Assembly: GCA_021810175.1 (NCBI GenBank)
Contig: JAJZJJ010000250.1
Coordinates: 1 to 5,524, forward strand
DNA: 5,524 nt
Source: Acidobacteriota bacterium
GTDB lineage: Bacteria > Acidobacteriota > Terriglobia > Terriglobales > Acidobacteriaceae
Direction: 5' to 3'
Below the pieces are notes generated by a model, which saw only the letters and a program-made list of their open reading frames with translations, had not been told where the DNA came from and did no database searches. Numbering within the stretch: position 1 is the first letter of the stretch; every line of letters starts with the position of its first letter. A program made the translations under genes and the position numbers. Shown here piece by piece: positions 5,158 through 5,524 of this stretch.

Positions 5158-5524
5158 AGGTTCGAGCCACAGCCCGCGCCTGTTCGTGTGTTCTGCCCGC
5201 GCTGCTTCTCTTCCTATCCTGTGCGGCCGCGCAACACTCCGGTGTGTATCCGGACCGGTCCTCAGGATCGGTACCGTACACCTTTCACATTACGACGCGC
5301 GAAGTGCTCATCGACGTCATCGCCCGCAATCGGCGCAATCAGCTCGTGAAGGATCTCAAGCTTTCGGATTTCCAGGTTTACCAAATTCTCGGAAAGGATC
5401 GTGAGGCTCCGATGCCTCTGGCGGCCCTCCGAGCCGTCAATCCTTCGGCCGGACAGCAGGATGACTCCACGCCCCTTTCGGGGTTCCGCGTCAGCCTCGG
5501 CGGAAGCTGCGCCGCCATCGCGAC
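5154..5524 (+). CDS. Secreted protein resembling the VWFA-related acidobacterial family, N-terminal part (3' truncated by the window)
   Basis: The frame opens at GTG 5154, overlapping the PIN-TRAM stop as GTGA (5154-5157), and stays open to the window end (123 full codons). The first ~27 residues form a signal peptide: a basic start (MKVRATAR), a hydrophobic core with [10 protein letters not shown], and a likely cut after CAAA, before QHSG. The sequence LFLSC also resembles a lipobox but lacks the usual Leu at -3, so a lipoprotein is possible but less likely. The next part, [20 protein letters not shown] then [12 protein letters not shown] (about 46-77), matches from memory the N-terminal beta domain of secreted VWFA-related proteins abundant in Acidobacteriota. 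The von Willebrand A fold with its metal-binding DxSxS motif would lie downstream and cannot be checked here. No specific function is known for these proteins. Confidence 0.65.
   Translation, partial: MKVRATARACSCVLPALLLFLSCAAAQHSGVYPDRSSGSVPYTFHITTREVLIDVIARNRRNQLVKDLKLSDFQVYQILGKDREAPMPLAALRAVNPSAGQQDDSTPLSGFRVSLGGSCAAIA

Overview
The window looks like chromosomal DNA of an Acidobacteriota member, probably class Terriglobia. It is GC-rich, the last gene begins like the secreted 'VWFA-related acidobacterial' proteins, and a long intergenic region carries divergent repeats. The taxonomic call is inference. No transposase, integrase, CRISPR array, rRNA or tRNA gene was seen.

Left part (1-1900): the 3' end of an RND efflux permease is followed by a complete TolC-type outer-membrane channel gene, both on the plus strand. 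This is the usual operon order for a tripartite drug or metal exporter. The 55-nt gap is spanned by a possible 20-codon ORF that overlaps the stop of the first gene and the start of the second by four bases each. A GC-rich hairpin after the tolC-like gene probably ends this operon.

Middle part (about 1900-2788): roughly 930 bases with no convincing protein gene. It is not empty. It holds a 15-bp perfect inverted repeat followed by a textbook intrinsic terminator that serves no visible protein gene, which together look like a small RNA gene. Further on are a 9-bp hairpin and two diverged ungapped copies of a repeat spaced exactly 170 bases apart.

Right part (2789-5524): a complete MoeB/ThiF-type adenylyltransferase fused to a rhodanese domain (MoeZ/MOCS3-like sulfur-carrier activation); a structured 161-nt gap with a candidate promoter; a complete YacL-like membrane-anchored PIN-TRAM protein; and, overlapping its stop codon by four bases, the start of a secreted protein that resembles the acidobacterial VWFA family and runs off the window.

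The protein genes belong to known families. The least explained parts are the orphan hairpin-terminator locus (2014-2122), the 170-nt-spaced repeats (2431-2715), the small ORF at 400-462 and the structured leader at 4040-4125. None of these establishes a new system from sequence alone.
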